Below, piece after piece: positions 43,223-51,328 of a stretch of 64,000 nt of DNA. This DNA is from an uncultured Neglectibacter sp. (GTDB lineage Bacteria > Bacillota > Clostridia > Oscillospirales > Acutalibacteraceae): positions 1 to 64,000 of the forward strand of contig CAJFEW010000008.1 in NCBI GenBank assembly GCA_904374805.1, written 5' to 3'. The notes beneath the pieces are model-generated. The model worked only from the letters and a program-made list of their open reading frames with translations, was not told the DNA's origin and did not search any database. Each line of letters opens with the position of its first letter. Position 1 is the stretch's first letter. A program made the translations under genes and the position numbers.

Positions 43223-44143
43223 TCAGTTCCACAGGGGTGCAGGATACTTTCCCTCCTGGGTCATGGTCTGGATGGCGCTGACCACCCTCTCCTTATCCTG
43301 GTGGTAGGTGACGCCGTACCATTTGTCCTCCGAGGAAAGAACCGTCACCTGAGCCTTGTTCTGGGCCAAAAGGTCGTTGACCACAAAAGGCAGGAAAAAT
43401 TCCGCCTTCAAAGGATTGCCCGGCACATCTTTCTGGAAAAACCGGCGGAAATCCCTCTCCAATGCCGGCGTAAACCCAGGGGTGAATCCCCACATATTCA
43501 TGGAAACCACCGTATCGGGAGCAAGAGGCGTCCAGGTCTCCCCCTCGTCTTCCGTATAGGCAATGCCGTCCTCTCGCTGCTCAATGTGGGTCCGCTCCGT
43601 GATACCTTGGAGCTTTCCGTCCTCCACTTGGCAGACGCCCCGGGAGACATAGCCGTTTTCCGTCACCGTGTTTTGCAGGTAGAATCCCACCATGGCAAAG
43701 TCCAGCTTTGCCCCGTCCTGGGCTTGCTGCAGGAACGCGTACATTTTTGCAAAGGCCTCGCGGCCGTAAAAGTCATCTGCGTTGATCACAGCGTACGGGG
43801 CATCCCCCAGAACACGGGCAGCGGTCAAAGCAGCGTGGCCTGTCCCCCAGGGCTTCACACGGCCTTCCGGCACTGCAAAGCCTTCGGGAATGTCCTCCAG
43901 CTTCTGGAATACCCACTGGATTTCCATATACTGAGACGCCTTGGCAAACACTGCCTCCTGAAAATCAGGCAGCAGTTCTTCCTTAATAATAAACACAGCC
44001 TTCTTGAAACCCGCCCGGCGCGCGTCAAACAGGGAGTAATCGATAATTTTCTCCCCGCAGGCTCCCACAGGGTCAATCTGCTTTAAGCCTCCATAGCGGC
44101 TGCCCATTCCAGCAGCCATAATCACCAATACAGGATCGCTCAC
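43223..44143 (-). CDS. Sugar nucleotidyltransferase family protein
   Basis: 306-residue nucleotidyltransferase with an N-terminal 'LVIMAAGMGSRYGGLKQ' signature, 'GTGHAALTAARVL' and the Asp pair 'VINADDFYG' of GlmU/RmlA-like enzymes. It lacks the left-handed beta-helix of GlmU. It should activate a sugar phosphate for wall polymer or glycan synthesis, which fits the LCP and GtrA genes beside it. The start is a GTG 9 bases after AAAGGG; an ATG ten codons upstream (44173) is an alternative. Confidence 0.86.
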   Translation of the reverse strand: MSDPVLVIMAAGMGSRYGGLKQIDPVGACGEKIIDYSLFDARRAGFKKAVFIIKEELLPDFQEAVFAKASQYMEIQWVFQKLEDIPEGFAVPEGRVKPWGTGHAALTAARVLGDAPYAVINADDFYGREAFAKMYAFLQQAQDGAKLDFAMVGFYLQNTVTENGYVSRGVCQVEDGKLQGITERTHIEQREDGIAYTEDEGETWTPLAPDTVVSMNMWGFTPGFTPALERDFRRFFQKDVPGNPLKAEFFLPFVVNDLLAQNKAQVTVLSSEDKWYGVTYHQDKERVVSAIQTMTQEGKYPAPLWN

Positions 44144-44194
44144 ATGTATGCACCCTTTCTGTAGAAAATCCATGTTCTTCCATCTTTACTCCCA

Positions 44195-45409
44195 TTAGTA
44201 GGGAGATTCTTCCTCGTAAATAAACCGGCTGATGTGCTGGGTGGCCGCAGCGGTGTCATAGCGGTACACCCAAGCGCCCGCGTCGTTATAGTCTCCGTAG
44301 GCCCCTTCTTCCTCCCCCGGAATGGAGAGCGTTTCCATGGTAAAGCCTGAGAGCAGGAAAGGCGCCATAGGAAGTATATCCCCAAAGCTGAGAGAAGTTT
44401 CACACATGGGCAAAATTTGGGGCGCAATAATCAAATACTCCAGCGGATTTTTCTGTTTCAGGGATTGCACCAAGGCTTCCAGAACCTGCTGCTGCCGGGA
44501 AGCGCGCACATTGTCGCTGTCCAGATGACGAATTCTGGCGTAAGCTACCGCCTGTTTGCCTGTAAGATGAACCTCCCCGTATTCGTGGAGATAGTCAGAG
44601 TCGGAAAGGGAAAAATCTTCGGATTCCAGATACAGAGCCGTGAGATTGTTGTTGATTTCATGCATCTCATCTTCTGTAATCGTCAAATCCACGCCGCCAA
44701 AGGCGTCCACGATTTTTGCCATCTGGAAAAAGTTTACGGTAACATAGTCTTGAATATCCAGGTAAAAATTCTGATTCAGCGTTTTAATGGCCAACTCAGG
44801 CCCGCCATAGGCATAGGCATGGGTGATCTTATCGCTGCCATAGCCCTCGATCTGCACCTCTGAATCCCGAAGAATGGAGGTCAATTTCAGTTTGTTATGA
44901 CGCTTGTCCACAGTTAAAATCATCAGGGAGTCGGACCTTCCTGTATCGTCGTCCTCTTCCCGGGCGTCCACGCCAAATAAAGCTATGTTCTGAATTTGTG
45001 GATCGCTGAAGGCGCCTGCTTGGATACCCAGAGCAGATGGATCGTCGGAAATAGAAGTGACCGTCAATCCGCGCAGGAGAAATCCAAACACATACAAACA
45101 GCCTGCTCCTACCAGCACCAAAACCACCAAAAGCGCAAGGCCCGCTTTTCTGCCGGCCCCGCCCCTCTTCTTTTTCGTTTTCCGGGGCGGCTGGCTGGTA
45201 CTTCTCTGCTGCTGGCGCAGCGTGCGTTGATCCTCTCTGCGCTTGCGGTCAGAGGAATAACTGGAGATGTCCTCAAAGTCTCCACTCCATCCGCGAGGAG
45301 GTTCTTCGTAATAGTATTGGTCGTTTAAAGGTTCCCGGCGCCGCCTACTGGTCTGTTCCTCTCTTGGCGCGGCCGAATGCCGCGGCGCTCTTCGCTTTTC
45401 ATTTCCCAT
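44195..45409 (-). CDS. LytR-CpsA-Psr (LCP) family wall glycopolymer ligase, copy 2
   Basis: 404 residues. A long charged cytoplasmic tail (about 90 residues, Arg/Gln-rich), one membrane span, then the LCP domain outside. Family motifs 'NIALFGVDAREEDDDTGRSDSLMILTVD' (partly acidic insert), 'KLTSILRDSEV' and 'AYARIRHLDSDNVRASRQQ' are intact, including the Asp and Arg residues for the lipid-pyrophosphate. It should attach anionic polymers to peptidoglycan. It is 24 bases downstream of a paralogue with the same layout. Start ATG after GGAGG. Confidence 0.92.
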   Translation of the reverse strand: MGNEKRRAPRHSAAPREEQTSRRRREPLNDQYYYEEPPRGWSGDFEDISSYSSDRKRREDQRTLRQQQRSTSQPPRKTKKKRGGAGRKAGLALLVVLVLVGAGCLYVFGFLLRGLTVTSISDDPSALGIQAGAFSDPQIQNIALFGVDAREEDDDTGRSDSLMILTVDKRHNKLKLTSILRDSEVQIEGYGSDKITHAYAYGGPELAIKTLNQNFYLDIQDYVTVNFFQMAKIVDAFGGVDLTITEDEMHEINNNLTALYLESEDFSLSDSDYLHEYGEVHLTGKQAVAYARIRHLDSDNVRASRQQQVLEALVQSLKQKNPLEYLIIAPQILPMCETSLSFGDILPMAPFLLSGFTMETLSIPGEEEGAYGDYNDAGAWVYRYDTAAATQHISRFIYEEESPY

Positions 45410-45433
45410 TCCATGCCTCCACAAAGCATTCCC

Positions 45434-46660
45434 TTATCCTTCCGAAACGCTGCTCAGGGAAGAATCACCGTACTGTTCCCAGTAGGGCGAATCCTCCTCG
45501 TAGATGAAACTGCTGATTCTCTCCGCCGCAGCGGTGGTATCATAAATCATATAGTAAATATTGTTAATGTTTCCGTCGAACAGGTCCGTTTCAAAATTGA
45601 CGTCCGGCACACTGATGCTCTCCATGGTAAAGCCGCTGAACAAAATTGGCGTCATAGCCAGAACATCCGACACTTCCAAAGAAGTCTCACAGTAGGGCAT
45701 CATTTCCGAAATCAGGGTGGTATAGTCGGTCAGCCCCATATCCCCCAACTTTCCAATCAATGCAGTGAACACATTTTGCTGCCGGCGGACCCGTTCGTAA
45801 TCGCTGTCGATTTTCCGAATACGGCCATAGGCCACTGCCTGGTCCCCGTTCAGGTGGTATTCCCTCTCTTCGTACGCACCGGAAGAAAAGTCAATGTTCC
45901 CGTACAAATCCGGGATATAGTCGCTGTCCGTAATCTCCGCGTACGTGTGGTCCTCGTAGGTTCCGTTGGCCTGGTCCTGCTCTTTTTGGTCCTCAATTTC
46001 CAAGGCCAATGTATGCAGGTTGTTGTTCAGGGCGCTGACCTCCTCTGCAGTCAGCACAATATCCACCCCGCCAAAGGCGTCTACAATCGCGGCCATATTG
46101 GCAAAGTTCACGGTGACGTAGTCGCGAATATCCAGGCCAAAATTCTGGTTCAGCGTGCGAATGGCCAACTCTGGGCCACCATAGCTATAGGCAGCGTTGA
46201 TCTTCTCCTCCCAGCTGATATACCCCATGGAGTAGCTTTCGCCGTCGATGAGCACCTGGCTGTCCCGCAGAATGGAAGTCATTTTCAACTTGCCGTGCTT
46301 GTTGTCCACGGTGAGGATCATGATCACGTCGGAGAGACCTGTAAAGTCGTCGTTACGGGAATCCACACCAAACAAGGCAATATTTTTAATGCTGTCATCC
46401 ATCACAATGTTTTCCGGATCAATGCCCAGAGTTTCATTGTCTTTGGGAATGGAGGTGGTGGTCAAACCGTCCAAAAGGACTGTGGACACATACACCAAAC
46501 CGCTGCCAAATAGGATAAACAGCAGGCAAAGCGCCACGGCAAATCCCCGTAAAACGGTTCTGCCCCTCCGATTCTTCTTGCGTTTTTTGTATTCTTTGGA
46601 GGAAGAGTAACTGGACAAATCCTCAAATTTCTGATTCTCCTCACGGTTCCAACGAGCCAT
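45434..46660 (-). CDS. LytR-CpsA-Psr (LCP) family wall glycopolymer ligase, copy 1
   Basis: 408 residues with a shorter cytoplasmic tail (about 40), one span and an extracellular LCP domain. Motifs match the downstream paralogue: 'NIALFGVDSRNDDFTGLSDVIMILTVD', 'KMTSILRDSQV', 'AYGRIRKIDSDYERVRRQQ'. A ~30-residue acidic insertion (QKEQDQANGTYEDHTYAE...) sits before the last motif. The N-terminal 'KFEDLSSYSS' is echoed in the other copy ('DFEDISSYSS'), so the pair likely arose by tandem duplication. The ATG follows GGGAGG. Confidence 0.92.
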   Translation of the reverse strand: MARWNREENQKFEDLSSYSSSKEYKKRKKNRRGRTVLRGFAVALCLLFILFGSGLVYVSTVLLDGLTTTSIPKDNETLGIDPENIVMDDSIKNIALFGVDSRNDDFTGLSDVIMILTVDNKHGKLKMTSILRDSQVLIDGESYSMGYISWEEKINAAYSYGGPELAIRTLNQNFGLDIRDYVTVNFANMAAIVDAFGGVDIVLTAEEVSALNNNLHTLALEIEDQKEQDQANGTYEDHTYAEITDSDYIPDLYGNIDFSSGAYEEREYHLNGDQAVAYGRIRKIDSDYERVRRQQNVFTALIGKLGDMGLTDYTTLISEMMPYCETSLEVSDVLAMTPILFSGFTMESISVPDVNFETDLFDGNINNIYYMIYDTTAAAERISSFIYEEDSPYWEQYGDSSLSSVSEG

Positions 46661-46722
46661 AGCGGTTCCTCCCGATTGACATAATCTTGTAAGCAGCATT
46701 ATACCCCCGGCGGGGATTTTCG

Positions 46723-47148
46723 TCAATGTCCCTGTTTTTCCTTGGGTTTGCGAAACACAAATACTTTGCTGAACACGTAATTCACAAGGATCACAAGAAT
46801 ATTGGAGAGCAGCTTCATCAACTTATCGTTGATCTGCAGCATGCCCACACCCACTCGCATACAGGCCAAGTCCAGCACGAAAGAAAGCGCCCGACAGCCA
46901 AAGAAACGGAGCATCTCCCACAGCACCGGGAAAAATCCCCGGGCTTTGCTTTCAAATACCCACGTGCGGTTGGTCACGTAGGCAAAGAGAATGGAAAGGA
47001 TTTGTGCAATGGCTGTGGACCACATGTAGGGCACGTGAAACACATCCGCCAAAATCCAGTATCCCGCCCAGTTTACTAAGGTGGTAAGTCCTCCAAAAAA
47101 CACATAGAGGATGAGTTCCCTATATTTTGTAAAAAGAGAGCGCACCAT
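46723..47148 (-). CDS. GtrA-like membrane protein
   Basis: 141 residues, four membrane spans, GtrA family. 'YVFFGGLTTLVNWAGYWIL' and 'FAYVTNRTWVFES' are characteristic. GtrA proteins flip or transfer polyprenyl-linked sugars in cell-surface glycosylation. It is the first gene of the gtrA-LCP-LCP-nucleotidyltransferase transcript. Confidence 0.9.
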   Translation of the reverse strand: MVRSLFTKYRELILYVFFGGLTTLVNWAGYWILADVFHVPYMWSTAIAQILSILFAYVTNRTWVFESKARGFFPVLWEMLRFFGCRALSFVLDLACMRVGVGMLQINDKLMKLLSNILVILVNYVFSKVFVFRKPKEKQGH

Positions 47149-47186
47149 ATCTTGTCCCCCTTTCGTTTCACAGATTACAACAAATT

Positions 47187-47215
47187 AGTATAGCAAAGAA
47201 ACGCCTATAATGCAA
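47187..47215 (-). promoter_or_regulatory. Promoter of the gtrA-LCP envelope operon
   Basis: Minus-strand TTGCAT (47210-47215), 17-base spacer, TATACT (47187-47192), about 40 bases upstream of gtrA. Confidence 0.75.
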
Positions 47216-47372
47216 GAAAAAGGGCGTGAAGCAAAAATTCGCACCAAAAAATTTCGCGGAACATTTTTGCAACACGCCAACTTGATCCATAGAATCCAGC
47301 ACGCGCCCTCCCCTCCTTCGCAAAAACGAGGAAAGTCCAGCTGCATTTCAGACCCTTTGCTTCCAGCCTGGA

Positions 47373-47930
47373 TCAGTCGCCAGCCATTTCTGGCAACAGA
47401 AACAACACCGAGGCCCCGACCGATCTTTGCGGGATTACCTCATCTCGCAGCGTAGAGTAGGGCGCACGCCTGCTGAAAAACTCATAGACAGAGCAAGCTT
47501 TATCCACCAAAGAAACCACAACGCCTTCCCGGTATTTGGGTGGCTTCAAAGTGAGAGGGAACATGTGGGACCGGATGGTATCCTCTTCAATGGATGTCAG
47601 GGGAACCTCTTTTTTAGCGTTTTCCGCCGCTACAGCAGGATGCCGGGTCCAATGCCACCGATGGGCAGGATCCCCATCTTGGGCGTCATAGAAAAAATAA
47701 TCGTGCAGCAGCGCCCCTCGGACCAGCTCCTCCCAATGGAAAGAAAGCCGCGTCCATCGGGCCAGCCTATAGCTGTAATATGCCACAGCCACACTGTGCA
47801 TCAACCGGGACGTAGAGCCATGCTGTGGGAAACGGCCCATTTCTTCCAAGCCGGATTCCCGCACCAGCAGCTCGTAGAAGCTTCTAAATTCTTTCTCTTG
47901 CAGAAAACGATTCAAAGATTTCTTCCCCAT
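47373..47930 (-). CDS. HD-domain protein
   Basis: 185-residue protein with an HD metal-phosphohydrolase domain. 'LMHSVAVAYYSYRLA', 'GALLHDYFFYD' (HD pair) and the later 'SLVDKACSVYEFF' Asp complete the expected ligands. Small HD proteins of this kind occur in Clostridia; the substrate (nucleotide or cyclic dinucleotide) is unknown. The start is the ATG after a weak AGGTGG. It has its own promoter downstream of the large RNA's terminator. Confidence 0.83.
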   Translation of the reverse strand: MGKKSLNRFLQEKEFRSFYELLVRESGLEEMGRFPQHGSTSRLMHSVAVAYYSYRLARWTRLSFHWEELVRGALLHDYFFYDAQDGDPAHRWHWTRHPAVAAENAKKEVPLTSIEEDTIRSHMFPLTLKPPKYREGVVVSLVDKACSVYEFFSRRAPYSTLRDEVIPQRSVGASVLFLLPEMAGD

Positions 47931-47992
47931 TGTGCCACCTGCCAAAAGTAAAATAACGGGCAAACCGGCGGAAAACCAGCCGACTAGCTTTT

Positions 47993-48021
47993 ATTATACC
48001 ATGGTTGACAGAGGGGAACAA
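47993..48021 (-). promoter_or_regulatory. Promoter of the HD-domain gene
   Basis: Minus-strand TTGTTC (48016-48021), 17-base spacer, perfect TATAAT (47993-47998). It follows directly on the terminator of the upstream RNA, separating the two units. Confidence 0.7.
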
Positions 48022-48077
48022 GAGGAAATACTAGGAACTTTACCACACCATCTGGCTTTTTATGGTGCAAGAACAAC

Positions 48078-48111
48078 AAAAAGGGCTCTTGGGAGACACC
48101 CCAAAAGCCCT
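48078..48111 (-). terminator. Terminator of the large minus-strand RNA
   Basis: On the minus strand AGGGCTTTTGGG pairs with CCCAAGAGCCCT (one mismatch), six-base loop, followed by TTTTG. It is about 1.13 kb downstream of the promoter at 49219-49247, with no gene between. Confidence 0.8.
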
Positions 48112-49212
48112 CTTCTTACGCAGATATTGTTTCCAACTCCAACACACCGCAAACCATCTACTTACATGAGAACTTCGTTTCATCCATTCCTGTAAGGAAA
48201 TTCATTTACAAAACGATTTCTTATGTACAATGTTCGTGGGAACTGTTCTCATTGGCGAACAACCAACTACTATTGTCTTTCTGTTTCCGTTCAAATGTAC
48301 TTCAGAAAGAAATCAAATCCGCTTACGCAAATTCTAGTACATTGGCTTAACCCTTTTTTCTGGCACATCGTTACCGTTTCTTTAGAACCGTGTCTTTCTT
48401 TTGTCCAGCCACTTTGGGCTATCATTATGCTTTAGTAAGCTCACTAACCGACGGTTTTAAAACAGATCCGTGCCTTTTTGGTTTCCTTCCCTCTGACAAG
48501 TATGCAGAATTAGGAACCCTCTTTCTTAAAAAGATTTTTTATATTAGTCTGCGGAATGTGAGTCCGCAGACTCTAAATTCTGAGGTTCTTTTTGATCCAT
48601 GGGACTCACCCGCCTTTCTTGCAGAATTAAAAGTGTGCGCTTCGCTTTTTTGAGCCGATCTTCCTTCCATCACATCTCTTGCCATCTAAGGCTTTTGATC
48701 TTCCTGATTTGGAAAGTTCTGCCTGTTTTCTTTGTTCAACCTCACATGTTGAAACAAATTGTAGGCTTCACTCTTCCCGGCTCTATTCTTTTTCTACTCC
48801 TCGCCGTTTTCACCCTGAAACGATTCTTTCTTCTTCCGCTAAAGAAAACATTCTCTTTTGGAAACTTGTTTGTCTTGGCTCCCCCTAAACTGGTTTCTCG
48901 TCCCACTTTAAGAAGATTTCCCTTTCGGGTTTTTGGCTTTCCTAAAAGAAGTTACTTTCTTCTCTTTTCCGTTTCTGCTTCCTGACCTTTGTTTGAAAAA
49001 GTTTTCTTTTTCCCTCTGGTGAAAGCATGCTCAACTTTAAAGAAGAAGCAATCTTAACTTACTTTGTTAAAGCCTTGTGCCGCTTGACAAACCGTCTGTT
49101 TGGAGAACATTCTTCTTTATCTACTGAAGAATTTCTTTCGTCTCACTTACTTCCGGCATTTGCGAAGCTGCTTGTGAAGATCTTCGGTAAGATTTCTCTT
49201 TTCCTTGTCTTC
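48078..49212 (-). ncRNA. Candidate large structured non-coding RNA, about 1.13 kb
   Basis: Low-GC stretch (35% GC in 48301-48360) in a GC-rich region, strongly purine-rich on the minus strand. No minus-strand frame of 60 codons or more is present and no ribosome site with a start codon stands out; plus-strand frames are T-rich shadows. An exact-consensus promoter stands at one end and an intrinsic terminator at the other. Strong local hairpins: 49109-49132 (7 bp), 48995-49012 (7 bp, AAAA loop), 48731-48758 (10 bp with one bulge), 48546-48572 (10 bp perfect), 48231-48261 (6 bp outer), and 48294-48343, where AATGTAC/GTACATT encloses a hairpin with a GUAA (GNRA) loop at 48318-48331. I cannot match it to OLE, ROOL, GOLLD, tmRNA, RNase P or rRNA by eye. 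Function unknown. Confidence 0.62.
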
Positions 49213-49218
49213 GCCCTT

Positions 49219-49280
49219 ATTATAGCGCCGTCCTCCTGGTTTGTCAATAGTTTTTTTCAAGTTTTTTCAAAAAATTTGTT
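49219..49280 (-). promoter_or_regulatory. Strong promoter of the large RNA, with UP-like A/T tracts
   Basis: Minus-strand TTGACA (49242-49247), exactly 17 bases, TATAAT (49219-49224): a full consensus. Upstream, runs of A and T (49252-49280) resemble an UP element, as at stable-RNA promoters. No gene with a ribosome site follows it on that strand. Confidence 0.85.
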
Positions 49281-49348
49281 CATAACTTACGCATGGAGGC
49301 CATACACTAAAAAAAGGGCAGAAATCCATCTCCCTGTTAAATCCCCGC

Positions 49349-49377
49349 TTGACTCTCGGAGAGATTTACGGTACAAT
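49349..49377 (+). promoter_or_regulatory. Promoter of the DUF1292 gene
   Basis: TTGACT (49349-49354), 17-base spacer, TACAAT (49372-49377); AAAGGAG and the ATG follow. Divergent from the large-RNA promoter. Confidence 0.75.
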
Positions 49378-49403
49378 GACGGTGGAGAAAGGAGCGATAC
49401 TCT

Positions 49404-49706
49404 ATGGATCACGAATACGAAGCTGACCTGCTCACCCTGCTGGATGACGACGGTCAGGAGCACGAGTTTGAAATTATAGATGAACTGGAAAATGACGACG
49501 GCCATTTCTTTGCCTTGGTTCCCACTCAGCAGGAAGCAGAAGAGCTTGCCTCTGATGCGGAAACTTATTACATCTTCGAGGTGATTGAAGAGGACGGCGA
49601 AGAGCAGCTCCAGGAAGTGGAAGATGACGCCCTGCTGGATAAGCTGGCTGACATTTTTGAGACACGCTTCAACGAAGCGTATTTTGAGGACGAGGAAGAG
49701 GAATAA
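49404..49706 (+). CDS. DUF1292 domain protein
   Basis: 100-residue very acidic protein (YrzB-like). DUF1292 hallmarks: 'ADLLTLLDDDGQEHEFEIIDELE', 'HFFALVP' and 'YYIFEVIEEDGEEQLQEVED'. Function unknown in spite of wide conservation in Firmicutes, where it is usually near ruvX and alaS; here ruvX is 3.3 kb away on the other strand. The ATG is 9 bases after AAAGGAG. Confidence 0.9.
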   Translation: MDHEYEADLLTLLDDDGQEHEFEIIDELENDDGHFFALVPTQQEAEELASDAETYYIFEVIEEDGEEQLQEVEDDALLDKLADIFETRFNEAYFEDEEEE

Positions 49707-49710
49707 TTTT

Positions 49711-49947
49711 TCAAGGATTTCCTTGAGGATTGGTTTCCTGCCCGATTCGCGGACTGCGCACATATAACCCTACACTCGATTGAAAGGGAGCTCTGTCTCC
49801 GCCTGGGGATTGCAGACCTCCCGGCACGGCGTTTGCCGGTTGCTGGAGGAAGGGAGCGTGAAACAGGAGGGGGGGCACCCACCTGCTTTTATGTAGCAGG
49901 TTATTGAGTTGCGCGATACGGTCGGGCGGGATATTTTTGTTTATGAG
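49711..49947 (+). other. Structured intergenic region, possible small RNA
   Basis: About 240 bases without a gene between the DUF1292 stop and a strong terminator. Predicted pairings: TCAAGGA/TCCTTGA at 49711-49726, ACTCGAT/ATTGAGT joining the two ends of the region, CCTCC/GGAGG around a GGC-GTTT-GCC stem, and ACCTGC/GCAGGT near 49890. It could be a small RNA (6S-like length) or the structured 3' end of the DUF1292 transcript. No promoter inside it is convincing. Confidence 0.35.
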
Positions 49948-49973
49948 AAGGGTGGATTTTTTCCACCCTTTTT
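49948..49973 (+). terminator. Intrinsic terminator
   Basis: Perfect 9-bp stem AAGGGTGGA/TCCACCCTT with a T5 loop followed by TTTCTCC. It separates the DUF1292/structured region from the oxidoreductase gene. Confidence 0.8.
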
Positions 49974-50007
49974 CTCCTATTGGAATAAAATTCGTAGAAA
50001 AAACCCC

Positions 50008-50036
50008 TTGACTTTTGTGCGCTAATAGGGTATGAA
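50008..50036 (+). promoter_or_regulatory. Promoter of the Gfo/Idh oxidoreductase gene
   Basis: TTGACT (50008-50013), 17-base spacer, TATGAA (50031-50036), about 95 bases before the start. Confidence 0.65.
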
Positions 50037-50131
50037 TAGAGTAGGAGCATTCGGCGGTTTTGCTTGCCTACTGCTCCCTCGTACGAAAACATACCTTTTC
50101 TATAAACTAACTTTAAGGGAGGAATTGCTTT

Positions 50132-51256
50132 ATGATCGACGGCAAAGTAGCAGTTGCGATTGTGGGCTGCGGCGGCATGGGCGGCGGCCACGCGGTGGCC
50201 ATTGCCACAGGCAGTGGACAGGCCCTTTGGATGACCGACGGTTCTAAGGGGCGGGAACTGCTTCCCGGCGACACGGATCTCACCACAAAAATGGTGCTGG
50301 CGGGCACCTATGACATCAAGGAAGAGCGACAGGAATGGGCCAGAAAGCAAGGGTTTGCCACGTACAACAGTTTTGAGGAGATTCTGGAGGACGACCGGGT
50401 GGACGTGGTTTTAGTGGCCACCCCCAACGACAGCCATAAAGAACTCTCCATTCGCGCCATGCGGGCCGGCAAACACGTGCTGTGTGAGAAGCCCGTGATG
50501 ATGACCAGCAAAGATCTGGAGGATGTTTTGGCCGTGGCCAAAGAGACCGGCAAGGTGTTCTATCCCCGGCAGAACCGTCGCTGGGACAAGGACTACTTGA
50601 CCATGAAAAAGGTCTTTGACGAAAAACTCATTGGCAATGTATTTCACATTGAATCCCGTTACCACGGCTCTCGGGGAATTCCTGGAGATTGGCGCGGCGT
50701 CAAGGAAAAAGGCGGCGGCATGATGTTCGACTGGGGCGTACACCTGTTGGACAGGATCGTTCTCATGGTGCCGGAAAAAATCAAAAAAGTGTATGCTAAA
50801 ATGACCCACGTCACCAACAATGAGGTAGACGACGGGTTCATTATGAACATGGTGTTTGAAAGCGGCATCACCGCTACGGTGGAAGTGGGCACCTGTAACT
50901 TTATCACCCTGCCCCACTGGTATTTGTGCGGCGATCAAGGCACAGCGGAAATCAAAGACTTCCGGGATCCTGGCCGCATGGTGATTCTGCGCAGCTGGGA
51001 AGACAAGGACGCCACTCCCATTTTGATGGGCGAAGGCCTTTCCAAGACGATGGCGCCTCGGAACCCTGACTCTGTGGACGAGCTTCCCCTCCCCGACCTG
51101 CAGTACGATCGGAACCAGCTTTACTCCAACCTGTGCGATGTGGTCCTGGGCAAAGCCCAACAGATCGTAACGGGCGAGGAAGCCCTGCGCGTACTCCGGC
51201 TTATGGAAGCCGCTTTGGAGTCGGACGAAAAGGGAATTGTTGTAGACTTCGAATAA
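50132..51256 (+). CDS. Gfo/Idh/MocA family oxidoreductase
   Basis: 374-residue NAD(P)-dependent sugar/inositol dehydrogenase-type enzyme. N-terminal Rossmann motif 'VAIVGCGGMGGGHAVAI', substrate and cofactor lysine in 'HVLCEKPVMM' (EKP), and the C-terminal alpha/beta domain with 'GGGMMFDWGVHLLD'. Substrate unknown. Between the first strand and 'YDIKEERQEWA' there is an extra ~35-residue loop. AAGGGAGGA precedes the ATG. Single gene with promoter and terminator. Confidence 0.9.
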   Translation: MIDGKVAVAIVGCGGMGGGHAVAIATGSGQALWMTDGSKGRELLPGDTDLTTKMVLAGTYDIKEERQEWARKQGFATYNSFEEILEDDRVDVVLVATPNDSHKELSIRAMRAGKHVLCEKPVMMTSKDLEDVLAVAKETGKVFYPRQNRRWDKDYLTMKKVFDEKLIGNVFHIESRYHGSRGIPGDWRGVKEKGGGMMFDWGVHLLDRIVLMVPEKIKKVYAKMTHVTNNEVDDGFIMNMVFESGITATVEVGTCNFITLPHWYLCGDQGTAEIKDFRDPGRMVILRSWEDKDATPILMGEGLSKTMAPRNPDSVDELPLPDLQYDRNQLYSNLCDVVLGKAQQIVTGEEALRVLRLMEAALESDEKGIVVDFE

Positions 51257-51279
51257 TTCTACAAACACTTAGCAAACAA

Positions 51280-51309
51280 CCCCCTTGGAACTACAGTTCC
51301 AAGGGGGGT
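51280..51309. terminator. Terminator between the oxidoreductase and mgtE genes
   Basis: Perfect 12-bp stem CCCCCTTGGAAC/GTTCCAAGGGGG with a TACA loop. T-runs are modest on both sides; it can serve both converging genes. Confidence 0.7.
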
Positions 51310-51328
51310 TCTTGTTTTGAAAAGGGCT

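Noticed and set aside
47325..47345. GAGGAAAGTCC, a core string of RNase P RNA
   Set aside because: Only the short string matches. A full RNase P RNA would have to run through the HD-domain gene on the other strand, and the other conserved regions are absent.
48223..49479. Plus-strand open frames of 70-150 codons over the low-GC region
   Set aside because: They are T-rich, lack ribosome sites, overlap each other and run into the DUF1292 promoter. They are explained as the complement of a purine-rich transcript.
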